DNA of 64,000 nt from Ectobius pallidus. Its lineage: Eukaryota; Arthropoda; Insecta; Blattodea; Ectobiidae. The notes beneath the pieces are model-generated. The model was not told the origin of the DNA. It saw nothing but the letters and a program-made list of their open reading frames with translations, and did no database searches. The DNA lies in assembly GCA_964059195.1 (NCBI GenBank), contig CAXKWD010000005.1, positions 44,841,825-44,905,824 on the forward strand. The letters are read 5' to 3'. Below, one piece after another: positions 43,537-56,362 of this stretch (within the stretch, counting starts at the first letter, position 1; every line of letters begins with the position of its first letter). Made by a program: the position numbers and the translations under genes.

Positions 43537-43712
43537 ATGGAGCTTACTTCCTCATCATCATCATCGTCTTCGTCATCCATAACCTCATCAGGTTCAGATT
43601 CTTGGTCTTCCGATGAAGAAGATTTGGATTTTTAGGGCTGTAGCTAGGCCTAAGGTGTTCAGAGCTCCGAAACATCCTATTGAGGCTTATGACGACCGAG
43701 AACTTTTATGTG
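43537..43712 (+). pseudogene. Harbinger-like transposase N-terminal fragment
   Basis: A TATA-like GTATAAAGT (43521) precedes ATG at 43537. The frame gives MELTSSSS..., a Ser-rich run and an acidic SDEEDLDF, then stops at 43633. In the next frame the text continues PKVFRAPKHPIEAYDDRELL, which resembles the start of HARBI1-type transposases (basic residues, a Pro, then Tyr/Phe-Asp-Asp). A one-base shift separates the halves. The catalytic DDE domain is absent, and most of the gene has been deleted or replaced by the Jockey insertion downstream. Confidence 0.45.
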
Positions 43713-43954
43713 ATTGTACTATTTTATGTAATTATTGTAATTTTTTCCCCATTGACTTCGTCTATTTCAGTTGTATAACTGTCTTATGGAAATAAAATTA
43801 ATTGAATTGAACTGACACTGCATTAAACTCAACCATATTGAATACCTATTTATTGGTAGGCCTACATGAGTGTGGGAAATACAATCAATTTCCTTTGTAT
43901 TACCAAGAATTGGGAAAAAGGTATTTTATGCCGCTCACGAGTCCCCCACTCCCA

Positions 43955-44065
43955 TAATTGTGAAATATGATTTTTGGTGCAAGGGTCTTTTTTTGTTATG
44001 AAATATGATTTTGTTGTTTATAGTTGTGACATATTATGTTTGGTGCAAGGGTCTTTTATTATTCA
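43955..44065 (+). repeat. Imperfect ~75-bp direct repeat
   Basis: GTGAAATATGATTTTTGGTGC and GTGACATATTATGTTTGGTGC are each followed by AAGGGTCTTTT. This is a local duplication inside the TIR element. Confidence 0.75.
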
Positions 44066-44460
44066 GTGGAAGGAAAACCTGTGCGCGGCATAATTGCCGT
44101 TTCGCCCAAGAAATTGTTTAAATTGAAAGTTCACCATTGACACCCTTACGTTAAAAGTACATTGCAGAATACTATGGGTAAGTTCATTTTTTGAACAAAC
44201 TGAAATAATTAAAAAATTACTAAACAAAATGAGTAAATATATAAATAAATAATGTTACCAAGAAGAGTTAATTGCCTGCTTTTCGATGAAACAAAAATGC
44301 ATTGTTAGCGACATATGTTTATACAGCTACGATCCAGCCAACAGTCAGCTGTTTTGTTTAGTGAGAAACCTTAGCAAGCAAAATAAACTAAAAAAATAAC
44401 TAGAAAGTCTACAGTAGTGACATCTGTGAACGTTGTGAAGAAGAAAGGCAGAGGTAAATC

Positions 44461-44471
44461 ACGCTGTTAGT
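44461..44471 (+). repeat. Jockey target-site duplication, left (ACGCTGTTAGT)
   Basis: It recurs at 49036-49046 directly after the poly(A) tail; the first A is ambiguous with the tail. An 11-bp (or 10-bp) duplication is normal for LINE target-primed insertion. Confidence 0.9.
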
Positions 44472-44579
44472 GAATTGGTGGCATATTCGAATAGAATATT
44501 TATTGCGTTTATTCCGTTCATCGTTTTATTTAACTGTTTTTGTGCTCATTTAAGTGGAATATAAACTATTCTTGTCTTA

Positions 44580-46131
44580 GTGGATAATAAAACTTTAAAT
44601 ATAGTGGCTGAAAATCAGCAGAAATTAACCTTCAAACCCCTCCCTGTGAAAGGAAGAGTTAACAGTGCTACGATGGACAATAGCGAGCAGTGTAGTAATT
44701 ATTATGAACACTCTTCGTTTTCTACCAATGAAGACTCTGAAATAACAGATGAGACTGTACTTTTAAAGGCACCTAAAACATATAGTCGTTTCACAAAAGT
44801 AAGTGATTCAAATATCAAACAAAATGAGGTGGATTCATCTTCCTTGAACTTTTTGCAACCTCACTTTCAATCACTATCTTCACCCCAAGGCTCAAAAATG
44901 ATACAGGATCACAATCAACAAACTTCTAGCTCTTGTGGCCCTGTAATTAAGCCTGCAGTTCTGCAAATAACGGAACACTATAAGTCAGGTATTGATAGAA
45001 AGAGAGCTCATGAAGGTAAGGAAAACAGTATTACCAAAAGAAGTAATACATTGCCTGATAATCGTTATGTTACGGATATTCCTGTGCACAATCGATATGA
45101 AGTTTTGGAACATATGGAGGAAGAAGTTCCCTCTACAACAGAAAATCACAAAGAACGCATTCCTCCAGTCTTTCTACATGGAACAAATAATTATCAAACG
45201 CTGGTATCGGATTTAGAATCAATTCTGGTTGATGACTTCACAACTCAGCAACAAGGAATGGTAGTAAAAATCAATACTACCAGTGCAACTGATTTTCGTT
45301 CTCTTACAAAACACCTTGACCAATTCAATCAGCAATATCACACTTTTCGGTCACCTGATGCATCTAAGTTATCTGCTGTAATTAGGAATGTTCCATATTC
45401 GCTAACGAATGAAGAGATTTATAATGAGCTTGTCAATCTCAAATACCCCGTTGTACAAGTGAACAGACTATATAAGAAGGATAAAACTCCTATGCCTCTA
45501 TGTGCTGTAGAAGTAACCAATTCTGATGAGGGACAGAAGATTCTGAATCTAAACAGATTATTACATTCTGTCGTTAAAGTGGAGAAACGGCGTCCTACAA
45601 CCACAATACCTCAATGTACTAGATGTCAAAACTATGGGCACACGACGAAATCCAAGATGTGTTCGCTGCGACGGAGACCATCATTATAAACAATGTAAGA
45701 CTCCTCGCACAGTCCCTGCTAAGTGTGTGAATTGTGGAGGTGATCATCCAGCAAATTATAAAGGCTGCACCTACTACCAAAACATGGTATCTAAAAATAA
45801 GAGACCAGGCAATCAGTCTAATAATAGGCTAACACCTCAAGGATCTTCACATCCATCTATGGGGCCTCAACACTTCCCTCCTTTAACTAGAGTTTCATCT
45901 AATAATCAGTCAAACAATGGATCTGATTCAAATAGACCTCTGTTCTCACATGTGACAAGTTCCTCAAATACGACTTCTCCCACGACTTCCTCTGAATCTT
46001 CTTCTTTATCTTCTGCTATATTAACAATATTTAATGAATTTCGTCCTCTCATCACTCCATATATTCCCAAGATCATATCTTTTTTCACATCTTTCTTAAG
46101 TCAGTTCCTTCATAATGGCCAGCAGCCGTAG
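44580..46131 (+). pseudogene. Jockey ORF1 (Gag-like, PRE_C2HC and zinc knuckles), frameshifted
   Basis: ORF1 makes an RNA-binding Gag-like protein. Translation can begin at the ATG at 44673 (MDNSEQCSNYY); an upstream in-frame GTG at 44580 followed by DNK may be a mutated start. The N-terminal half is Ser-rich and unstructured. A pre-knuckle domain (KLSAVIRNVPYSL, residues about 265-345 counting from 44580) precedes the first knuckle, QCTRCQNYGH. There the frame breaks at about 45650, with loss of its last Cys. The following frame (45634-46131) supplies CVRCDGDHHYKQC and CVNCGGDHPANYKGC and a Ser-rich tail. Its 3' end overlaps the start of ORF2 by 17 bp. Confidence 0.88.
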
Positions 46132-48820
46132 ACCATTTTCTCAACTAAGATTACTAAATTGGAATGCCAATGGATTGCGAGAGAAAAAGTCTACATTTAC
46201 TGTCTTCTTAAACAGGCACGGGATTGATATTGCATGCGTCAGTGAAACACATTTACGGAATACTGAGAAATTCAAGATCCCCAATTTCAGAATATACAGA
46301 CAAGACAGAAACACTCATTTTGCTTCTGGAGGTGTTGCAATTTTCATTAAAAGAAATTTAAGTCATCACTCGATTCTTCTTCCACCCATACCAGACATAG
46401 AAGCTGTATGCATACAACTTTTACAACAGAATAATAAGACAATTAAAATAATATCTGCTTATAAACAACCTTGCAAGAGATTAAGTCCATTATCAATACA
46501 AAGATTGTTTGAAGATAATAAACCAACGATTCTCCTGGGAGATCTAAATTGTAAACATGAATCATGGGGTTGTCATACCACTACACCAAATGGGCGAAGA
46601 CTTCTTCAAGCTTCAACAGATTATGGCATTCAAGTCATTGCTCCTCAGGAACCAACGTATTATTCTTTCAATCCTACAGTAAAGCCCGATATTTTAGATA
46701 TCGCATTAATTTAAAATTTTACTGCCCCCTTATATATGCAACCTCTACCAGAGCTAGATTCGGATCATTGTCCTGTTATTACAACATTTTTTTATGATTC
46801 ACTGTGCCACAGTACTCCTGACAAATTGATTACGGGTCCAGTGAATTGGAATGCATTTAAGGAAATACTAGACTCTACGCTACAAATACGTCGATCCTTA
46901 AAACATTCACAGGACATTGATGAAGCTACAGAACACATCACTTATGCAATCCAGACATCTATCAAGGCTTCACTAATTAAAAAGCATCCTTCGTCTCCTC
47001 TTTCACACCAAATGAAATTACCGAAGGATATTCTCGAACTCATAAAAAATAAACATCAAGCACGCCATCAGTGGCAACGCTGGCGTCAACCATGGCAACG
47101 TAAACAGCTAAATTTGCTCATTAGACAAGTAAAGAATAAATTGGATGAGTATCGATATCGAAGTTATCAACAATATATATCTAATGTGTCAACTTATGAC
47201 AATTCCCTGTGGAGGGCTACTAAGCAAATCCTTTGTGAGCCTACTATTATTCCACCTCTACGAGTCCATGACAAGGTGTACAATAGTGACATAGAAAAAT
47301 GCCAAGCACTTGCAGATTATTTCGAATCAACATTTGTACCAAACTTGACTTCAGATCTATTGTTCACTTCATATGTTGAAGAAACTTCACTAGCTGAAAA
47401 ATCATCAGTAGAAAAGCCCATTAATTTTGTTACAATCAATGAAATTAACAACATTATTAAAAGATTACCAAATAAGAAAGCTCCAGGATATGATAAAATT
47501 CCAAACACAGTGCTAAAGCAGCTAACTAGGAAATCCCTGGCATATATCGCTTCTCTATTCAATGCAGTTCTTCGCACTGGCTACTTTCCTGCGGCATGGA
47601 AACATGCTGAAATTGTGGCCATTCATAAACCAAAGAAATCAATATCTTCTCCAAGCAGCTACAGGCCAATAAGTCTCCTATCGACCTTGTCGAAATTATT
47701 GGAAAAAATTATTCTTAACCGCATCCAGAAATATACATCTGATGCTTCTATTATTCCTCCACACCAGTTTGGATTGACATCACTCCACCAATCATCAATT
47801 GCTGCGACTAACAGAACACATATATCACGGTTTCGAACAGCATGAACATACTGCAGCAGCGTTCTTAGATGTCACACAAGCATTCGATAGAGTATGGCCT
47901 GAAGGTTTACTTTATAAGTTACGCGAAGTTGGTCTTCCAATGTACTTACAAGACCTAATAGCCAGTTTTTTGAAGAACAGAACTTTTTCCGTCTGCATTG
48001 GAAACCATAAATCTACAAAGCGGCCAATTCTTGCTGGAGTTCCACAAGGAAGCATTTTGTCTCCTACTCTTTTCAGTATTTATACTGCCGATATACCAGA
48101 TTTGCCTTCTGTGCATACAGCTCTATTTGCAGATGACACAGTGATATATACTTCTCATCATAATATATAATTACAGCTACTACACAATTACAGTCTTCAT
48201 TAGATCTATTCTTACACTGGTTATCAAAATGGCGCATTCAGTTAAACCCCCAGAAAAGTCAACTGAAAATATTTACACTGAGAAGGCCTGAAGTTCCCCC
48301 TGATATCAAGATGTATGATTCATCAGTAACCTGGCTTTCTTCAGACAAATCTGTTAAGTACCTGGGACTACATTTAGATCGACGACTGACTTGGCACACC
48401 CATATAAACACAAAACTAAATGAAGCTTATGCCCGACTGATGAAGTTATACCCAATTATGAATAGGAAATCGTCTCTCAGAATGGATTATACTCTTTTGC
48501 TTTATAAAAGCATACTCCGGCCTCTGCTGCTATATGCATGTCCTATATGGTGTAGTGCATCAAAAACAAAAATTCAGCGTCTCCAAATATTCCAGAACAA
48601 GGTTCTAAGAATGTCAGTGAACTCTCCTTGGTTTATTCGAAACAACCAATTACACAGTGAACTCGGTGTACAGTATATTCATGAACACATCTCTAATTTG
48701 ACTAAACATTTTCTTAATAATCTAGAACATGTTTCAGGGGCACAGTATTATGGCCTCGGACAAAAGTCCCACAATGCACGGCGACTTAAACCTCGTTTGC
48801 CTCAAGATATAGTTCTTTGA
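46115..48820 (+). pseudogene. Jockey ORF2 (APE endonuclease + reverse transcriptase), broken
   Basis: It starts at MASSRRPFSQ. The endonuclease has LNWNANGLREKK, SETHL, GDLNCKHESW and, at its end, SDHCPV. A TAA at 46712-46714 interrupts the endonuclease in frame. RT begins with LPNKKAPGYDKIPN, then HKPKKSISSPSSYRPISLLS, then HQFG, where a two-base loss near 47775 shifts the frame. AAFLDVTQAFDRVW, LAGVPQGSILSPTLF and the catalytic FADDT (about 48128) follow; another shift occurs at about 48170. The C-terminal part (to 48820) contains VKYLGLHLDRRLTW and the usual LINE tail. No RNase H was recognised. These domains would nick target DNA and prime reverse transcription, but no intact protein can be made. 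Confidence 0.92.
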
Positions 48821-48998
48821 TTAAGTTCAAGCCTGTGACCATAATTAGCCTATGTCAGATAACTTTAAAGCGTAATTTTTAGTGAGGGGTCAAACATTGA
48901 CTCACCTCTATAGCGAGAATACTAATAGGCCTACTGTTACAAATCCCCAATGGTTATCACCAATCTGACATAGCAATGTAATGCTGAACGATTGAAAT

Positions 48999-49036
<38 letters not shown>
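48821..49036 (+). other. Jockey 3' UTR and poly(A) tail
   Basis: An AT-rich 3' untranslated region ends in about 30 adenines. No AATAAA was seen immediately upstream; AAATTAAATTT precedes the tail. Confidence 0.85.
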
Positions 49037-49037
<1 letters not shown>

Positions 49038-49046
49038 GCTGTTAGT
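49036..49046 (+). repeat. Jockey target-site duplication, right
   Basis: ACGCTGTTAGT matches 44461-44471. Confidence 0.9.
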
Positions 49047-49162
49047 AACAAGCACTGATAAATGGGCGATTTAGGTTTCAGAAACTCGTGAAAGTTATCT
49101 GTGCTGTTAAAATTGAAAGTCCGTGTAGGTAACTCTATGATAACTGCGATGTACCAGAAACC

Positions 49163-51015
49163 GAGGTCTCACATCAATATAACACAGCCGGCAAGATAAT
49201 TGTCTTAAAATTTTTATTCTTGGATTTCTGGATAGAAGACGAAAAGATGAACGATTTTGAACTGCATCAAAACAAGCAATCTGACTTCTGTCGACGTTCC
49301 ACCTTAATATTACTGTATCTGTAATTATTGCTCTCAGATATTTGAAATTCTCCACTTGTTCGAATGATTTATCGGCTATCCTAATATTTTTTACCACATT
49401 GCTTTAATGTTTCATGACCACATCTTTAGTTTTTTCTAATTAATTTCCGATCACACATTCATGCAAACATCGAAAAGACTTCCTGCATTTCTGTCGATTG
49501 TGTTTATGCCATCGCCCAACAGACACACATCACCTTCATAAGCTAATATCGGATGATTGTAATTTAATTCTAGGTTTTCCTGAACATTTCTAATCGCATA
49601 TTCCTTAGCGAAATTAAAAAGTAAAGGAGATAGTGCATCTTCTTGCTTCAAACCGCTTTTATTGGTAAACGTATCTGATTTAAGTTTCCCTAACCTGACT
49701 CCTGTATAGATTTAATTTATACACATTTTGTTCAGCGTGACTAACTTCTTTGATATCCCGAACTTAATAAGGAAATTGTACAATTTGTATCGCGTGACTG
49801 AATTGCATGCTCTTTTTCCAAATCTATGTATAGCTGGTGAATAGACGTATTATATTCCCACTTTTTCTCCATGATTTTGGGAATACAAAATATGTGATCA
49901 ATGGTTGATTTATTTCGCCTAAATCTACATTGGTGATCTCCAATTATATCGTCCGTGGGGTTAATCTTAACAATTTTTCTTTTCTCCAAATCATAAGAAT
50001 CATTTTTTGGTTCTTTGAGTTTTTTACAACCCCACCTTCCTTGATTAATTCTGCTGGAATTTGGTCTACGACTAGAACTTTGTTTTTTTTTTCAGCCTAC
50101 TTATGGCTGTTTAAACTGCTTAGGATAGGTTCAATAACGAATGGCTCTGCTGTGTATATTTCGCTTTCGACACTTGGTACACCTAAATGTGCTTATAACA
50201 ATTGAATGAATAAAGTTTTACACTTAATAAAAATACTATTCGGAGCCGCCAGTATAGTGCCATCGCTGTCCTTTATTACGTTTGTTTTAGGTTGAAAACA
50301 TTTCTTCAGCTCGTTTATCCCCTTGTAGGGATCCCTAACACTTTTGTCTTTATTATTTTTCTCTAATTTATTTACTTTGTCTTTCAGAGAGTTTAATTTC
50401 TTTCTTTAAATGGTTCTAGAGGTTTCTAGTTTAGCATTTTTGAGATTTTCGTTAGTAGTTGCATTCGGATTCTAGATTGTAGTTTTGCCTGCTTTCTTGC
50501 ATTTATTAATTTCATGCACTCATCATGTAACCACGGATTATTTGGTTTCAGTTCAAGCGGGTCTAATCTCTCTTTTGCTTATAATTTAATATTGTCTTTA
50601 ATGGTTTCTCAGGTTTTATGCATATTCATATTATCCCTATCTTCTGGTTCTGCAATGTTTTCTGGAACTGAAATAGTTTTTAATATGGTTTTCATCTAGC
50701 TTCTTCATATTGAATCGCTCTGTATCATAATTTGCCTAGTTACTTTGTTTAATGAAAGTTTCTCCCGATCAACCACAACTAACAGATAATGATCCGAATC
50801 GCTGTCGTGATCTACTGTATACAGTATATTTCTTAGAACTTAGGCAAAGAACATTCGGGAGACATTTCTCATGCAACAACTTAATCATACCAGGATCTAT
50901 TGCAGTTGGAGATTTGCACATGTACTATCTTAACAGTTAGGTGATTTTCTTGTCCCTTCCTTGGGGACGTTAACAGACCAATCACCATGTGCATGGTTCT
51001 GTACACCAATATATA
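49163..51015 (-). pseudogene. LINE family X pol, 5' and central part (copy B)
   Basis: Read on the minus strand from about 51015 downward. It starts with the end of the endonuclease (text like SDSDHYLLVVVDRE near 50790), then the linker with NPWLHDECMKL (near 50530) and DSDGTILAAP (near 50255). RT pieces follow: DDIIGDHQCRFRRNKSTIDH (49930), KQEDALSPLLFNFAKEYAI (49650) and KSFEQVENFKYLRAIITDT (49370). It stops at LPAVLY-CETS next to 49163, exactly where copy D begins. Many stops and shifts are present. The copy is as long as any in the window but has lost its 5' end near an AT run at 51010-51024. Confidence 0.83.
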
Positions 51016-54000
51016 TATATATATCGGAAGTTGTGAGGAAAAGTAAAACTAACCTGTTAGTACATAACATGAGAATTTCGCTGGACGTAATCGAAGGTAA
51101 ATAAAAGGGAGAGTAAACTTGTTAGAAGATGAATCGAGATGCTGATTGACATCAACAAGTAACGAAGCTGTTGAGAGCTAAAAGATGCAGCAAAAGATAG
51201 AAACTGTTGGAGAGTGGAATTTGACCATAGGATATAGACCTGCCCTAAGACAGAATTACCAATATAAAAGTTCAAAATACCATAAATCAGCTTCGTTTCT
51301 CTTCGCAATTTTGCAGGTGTTATCATCTATAGAGATATCTTCAAAATTCCACAGGCCTACAATCTAACGTCATTTAAGTATGATGCTTTTCAGTTCTTTA
51401 TCTACGTCCAGTGTTCGACAATGGTGAAGTAACATGGGATAGTGAAGTCCCTAAGAAAGAAAACTAACAGTTTGCTTCTGTAGTATAGACAAATAGAAAG
51501 ATTAAGTGAATAATGAAAATGTTTGTCTGAGGTTATGGGAACAAGAAATATATAGTAATATCAGTACTGTTATCAAGAAAGGAAAATATATCAAAATTCA
51601 CGCATTCATCAATATGTGCTTTCCCAGAACATCCCTGAACTGTTTTATCTATAATCATACAGCATTTCATATTCACAAAGTAAGAGCTAACATACAAAGG
51701 ATGTACTGTTTAGTTAAATCTAAATTTCATTCATGGATCTGCTACAGAGAAAGAGTCAACTTGAATGTAATGTACATACAATTTCGTTTATTGTACCCAA
51801 GGGCGGGTAAATGAAAATCGAAACAACGAGAAAGATTAATTAATAATGAGACGGGGCTTATGCCGTAGACAGCTGTTGCATTTATTGTTTAGCTCATCTA
51901 AATTAACATCCTCGAGGTAATGTCTGTAAATAGCTTTCCACTGCTAACAGAAATTAAAAGCAAATGCTAAGAAATGCATACCAAGAAACGCATTGCAATA
52001 AAATTTCGCTTTGGTTTTCTATTACAGCAGGAAGTAAAAAAACAGTAGTATTATCTTATATTTTACCCACATGTGGACCAAAACGTCTACCTGAAGGTTA
52101 TACGTTAATGAGCAATCCCGTTCCTGACTAATCTTTACATACAGAACTTCCTATTGCACGCGTGTAGAGATAGACCTAACAAGCATAATTCTTCGAACCG
52201 GGCAAAAACCATGACGTCAAGGAAAGAAGACGCAATTTTTTCTATGTGGAAGATCAGAAACTTTGAATTTTTCTTTTTGCTTCAAAATATCATGCGATGT
52301 GTGTAAAATACCTTGCATACAATTTGTGAGTATGTGTGCCCTTACCGGATAAATAATAGCTATTTTTAAAGATCCTGCACTTTCTTTTTGCAGTACTGCA
52401 AATTACTAAATCACTTACCATGGAATATGATTGATGGTGTCATGTTGTGATAAGAGATCGATGAAGGCATAATATGTACTTAAAATTTAAAAACTCAATT
52501 TTTTGGAGCATTGCTAAACTAAATTTGATATTACTTCTGAACAATTAAAAACACATTAATGAAATTCGGAAGAGACGTTCTCTAAACTATTGGGGAAGTT
52601 TTTTCTTGAACATAATTTTTTCATTAGACTGTTTTGCAAAATATGCATGACTGTTTTTTTAAAAGGGCAGTGATAAATAGTGTCCTTAAATTTTAATTGT
52701 TTGTTTTACAAAATTCCGTTTTGGTAAATGTATATCCATTCTAGTATTACCCTGTTTGGGCCCTTTTTTAATGGAAAGCCGTGCACCCAAACTAATATTT
52801 TCACATCTTTTGTTTAAGTGCTATGAGATCTTTGTCTATAAACATATTACCTAGGCATACTTTACACAAAATGGGGAAAAGCTCTGAAAAAATACCATCA
52901 TCTCCTCTTAATCCTTGGCTGTGTAACTGCCAATCTGAGAGAGTTGTTGCCCTCTGTATTCACTGCTTCACTCTGTTTTTAGTAGAAGTGTAGTGTATTT
53001 GCTTATTTCGAAGGAAATGTCTTGTTCAATCCTGTGTGTAATACAAAATCAAAAGGTGTGTTGTTATTGTGCTGTACTGAATTTACGCACTCTTATTATA
53101 AATTAAAAGTTATTTGAGTTAAACTTATTTGGTAAAAAACATATTTGGAATTCATAAGATAAAGTAAGATAAGATAGTATTAATTACGTTTATTATATTC
53201 CATAGATAATTTGAATAAGCTGTAGATATATTATATATAATTATTATACTGTTATAATATTGATGCTAAATACAATAACTAAAACCAGACATAAATACAA
53301 CTTATTTTTACATGTCATGTAACACACCATTAACGATTGAGTAGTCAAAAATAATAAGTTACTAATTCTGAGAATCATCAATATATTCATCTACTGAATA
53401 AAATGTATGCAATCATACATATATTTAAGAGCAGTTTTCAATGGTAATTTATTTCATTAGGAAGACAAACAGTTTACGCCATTCGTAATAAGAAACTTTT
53501 TGATAACAGGTTAACGAAGCTGAAGGCAAATGAAAATAACGTTTGTGTTTAGTACTGACATTATAAATTTAATTTTTCTTGGTAGATTTACTTTTTTCTT
53601 ATGGAAGGTCGTTATAGTTCAAATATATTCACACGTGAAAATTAATATTTAAAATATCTTAATTAAAGTAACTACGCAATCATCTCTTTGTGCCCACACG
53701 CTACTGTTCGAATGTTTATCTTCAGTAAAAATATGTTAATGTTTCTATTGTCAACTGATTTCATTCGAATTATTTCATCATTTAATTTAAATAAGCAAGT
53801 TATGCTATTTTTATATTAATTATTCAAAGATTTATTATATTATTTATAAGAAACAATTACATACTGTACTGATTCTTACACAACTTAATTTAGGGAATAA
53901 GCTGGTGTTTTGTGTCAAAAAAGTACATACACTGAGGGAATCACAGTAGCAGTGTGCTTGCACACTACATGACGTATTGACGCGTTGGTATGAACACTTG

Positions 54001-55408
54001 TTGGTTAGTTATCTTCTCACCTATAAGCTCATCACCATTTAAGTATCATATTTGTTTTAATGTGTGACATTTATTTCAATTGCTGTTTCCTTAATATCTT
54101 AGAGAATATATTATCAAATTATCATCATCTGAAAACTTTTCAAATATTATGCAAGTTATATTTCGTAAATGACAGGAAATGTTCTCAATAAAAAAAATCC
54201 TTGTCACAATGTTTATGTGCTGTATTCCACATACACGTCCTTCATAAGAAAACGAGGAGTTCTATATATTTGTTGTTTATTTGTTTCGACCATGCACTAT
54301 AATATGTGATATAACACTACTTTAATGACGTAAATTAAAATACAGCTTTTGATTAAAATAAACTATCTGTAGCCTATATATCGTACGCAGAACGATCTTA
54401 AATCTTAGAAAACGGCAATTGAAATTCAAACAATCGTACTTCAAATAAAACCAATCCTGTTCATGTTAATTTTAATATTGTAGTTCAAGTCCTATGCTTC
54501 AAAGTACGTTGCTTCGAGGTTAAGCTGTCCTAATGAAGCCCAGTTTCCTGCACGCCATTGTCACTTGCCATCTATCGCAAAACACGAGAGCAAGTAACAG
54601 CTGACAGTTCACCGAAAAATAGAGAGTGGTTTGTTTACGAAATATCTTAAAGATTCAACATTTATTTTTTAATTATGTTCGAACAAAAACAGTCGTATGC
54701 ATCTTGGATAATGTATCATGAAAATTATTGCGTTCATATAAAAATTATAACAGCACTTCCACGTCTAAATAATTTCTATTAAGTCTACAGCCTGCTTGCG
54801 TAATAAACTATTTTCAGACTGTTACAATTCAAACTCATTCTAAATCATTAATATGAAAATGTTGTTTGAGAAGTTTGTAAAACGGTGGTTTATATTTAAC
54901 ATTTTAGTAAACGATAGTCTTCTTAAATAAATTACTTTAAGATCTACTTACATTACTAATGTCTGCATTGCCTACTAGTAATATTCAAACTAATAATAAC
55001 TCAATAAGAAATAGTCGCTTGATAGGTCACTGTATCCGCCACTCAAAAATGTCAAGCCCTACGCGTTGTCCACTAACACTTCACTCTGGCTTAACACACA
55101 GCCGAAGTGGGAATTACTCAATCGTCAGAATACTGGGAACTAACATTTTCTTTGCCTTGTAATATCCTTGCAGATGTTCTTGTGAATTTCTTTTCATATA
55201 ACTCCTGCATAACGGAAAAGCTATTTTTTATTCAGGTTAATATTCTCTACCTCATAAATCACGGCGGAATCTTAAAATATTTAAATAACTGACCAAATAC
55301 GTATCTAATGCATGCATTGTAAGCCGACTTATTTTATCTCAGTGAAATGCGATAGGCCTATATGGAAATTCCATTGGAAGAAATTTATAACAAAAAATAT
55401 TCTGTACT
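51016..55408. other. Unassigned intergenic DNA
   Basis: A long AT-rich interval. No gene, SINE box or inverted repeat was recognised. Open frames of 60-102 codons at 51057, 51185, 51506 and 54959 have no domain and look like chance. Confidence 0.5.
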
Positions 55409-56362
55409 GTTACTTACTTACTTACTCAATGGCAATAGAAAATTCCTCAGCAAGCTAAAGGAACATTTTCTATTTGAAGGAACCTGGATATTCATTGCCA
55501 CACTTACCTGAGCCCTATTCTATGCCACCTCCACCCAACTTCCCCTCGCAAGTCCTACTTCCCTTAAATCTATCCTAATATTTTTTTCTCTCATCTATAT
55601 TTAGTCTGCTAAGTGAACTTTCCCTTCGGATCTCTCAGTCAATACTTTCGAGATATATCTTTCCTTCCCCATGCGCGCAACATGCCCAGCCCATTCCATT
55701 ATCAGTGATTTAATTATCCTTACCATATCCGGTGAAGAGTACATGTTATGAAGCTCGTAGTTAAGCAGTTTTCTCCAGTCCCCATTTTCATCTCTCATAG
55801 GCCCAAATATTTTCCTAAGCACCCTGTTTTTGAACACTCTGAGATTATGTTCTTCCCGAAGAGTAAGGCCATGTCTTAAATCCATATAATACAACCGGCA
55901 GGATATGTCTTATAAATTTTTATTTTTAGATTTCTGGACAGAAGACGAGAAGATAAGAGTTTTTAAATTGCATAAAACAAGCATTTCTTGATTTTATTCG
56001 ACACCTAACCTGTATCTTAATATTATTTGTATCTGTAATGATTGCTCCCAGATATATGAATTTCTCCACTTGTTCGAACGATTTACCGGTTATTCTAATA
56101 TTTTGGTACCCATTTCTTTGACGTTTCATGATCATAATTTTGCTTAGTTTTTCTATATTAATTTCTAATCGAACACTCCTGGAGGAATAAAAAAGTCTTC
56201 TGGCATTTCTCTCGATTGTTTTTATGTCATCGCCCAACAGATAAACGTCAAATGCACAAGCTAAAATCGGGTGACTGCCTTTTAATTCTATCTCTACCTT
56301 GTTTCCTTGAACTTTCATAATGGCATATTCCAAAGCAAAATTAAAAATTAAAGGCGATAGAT
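55409..56362 (-). pseudogene. LINE family X, 5'-truncated copy C
   Basis: The minus strand encodes the RT end and C-terminal tail: KSFEQVEKFIYLGAIITDTN, LTLREEHNLRVFKNRVLRKI, ELHNMYSSPDMVRIIKS and WAGHVARMGKERY. It ends in a TTAC-repeat tail (plus 55409-55425). The 5' truncation lies at about 56362, in the RT region before the active site would be complete. Two frames carry most of the text, with a break at about 55900. Confidence 0.85.

Larger units (their letters stand above)
44472..49036 (+). mobile_element. Full-length Jockey-clade non-LTR retrotransposon
   Basis: About 4.57 kb bounded by a 10-11-bp target duplication, with a 5' leader, ORF1 (Gag-like), ORF2 (endonuclease and reverse transcriptase) and a poly(A) tail of roughly 30 bases at 49006-49036. 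The length and both ends indicate an untruncated insertion. At least four disabling changes (one frameshift in ORF1, one stop and two frameshifts in ORF2) make this copy inactive. Confidence 0.92.
43203..49162. mobile_element. TIR DNA transposon (Harbinger-like?) hosting Jockey
   Basis: The element starts GGTTTCTGATACGA (43203), and its right end reads GGTTTCTGGTACATCG on the complementary strand (ending 49162). Both ends also share a second inner motif, AGTTTCTGAAACC (43286 and, inverted, about 49070), followed by CATTTATC. The LINE reading frame continues on either side. Excluding the Jockey insertion it is about 1.4 kb. No target duplication is obvious. Assignment to PIF/Harbinger rests on the short exon at 43537-43712. 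Confidence 0.6.
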
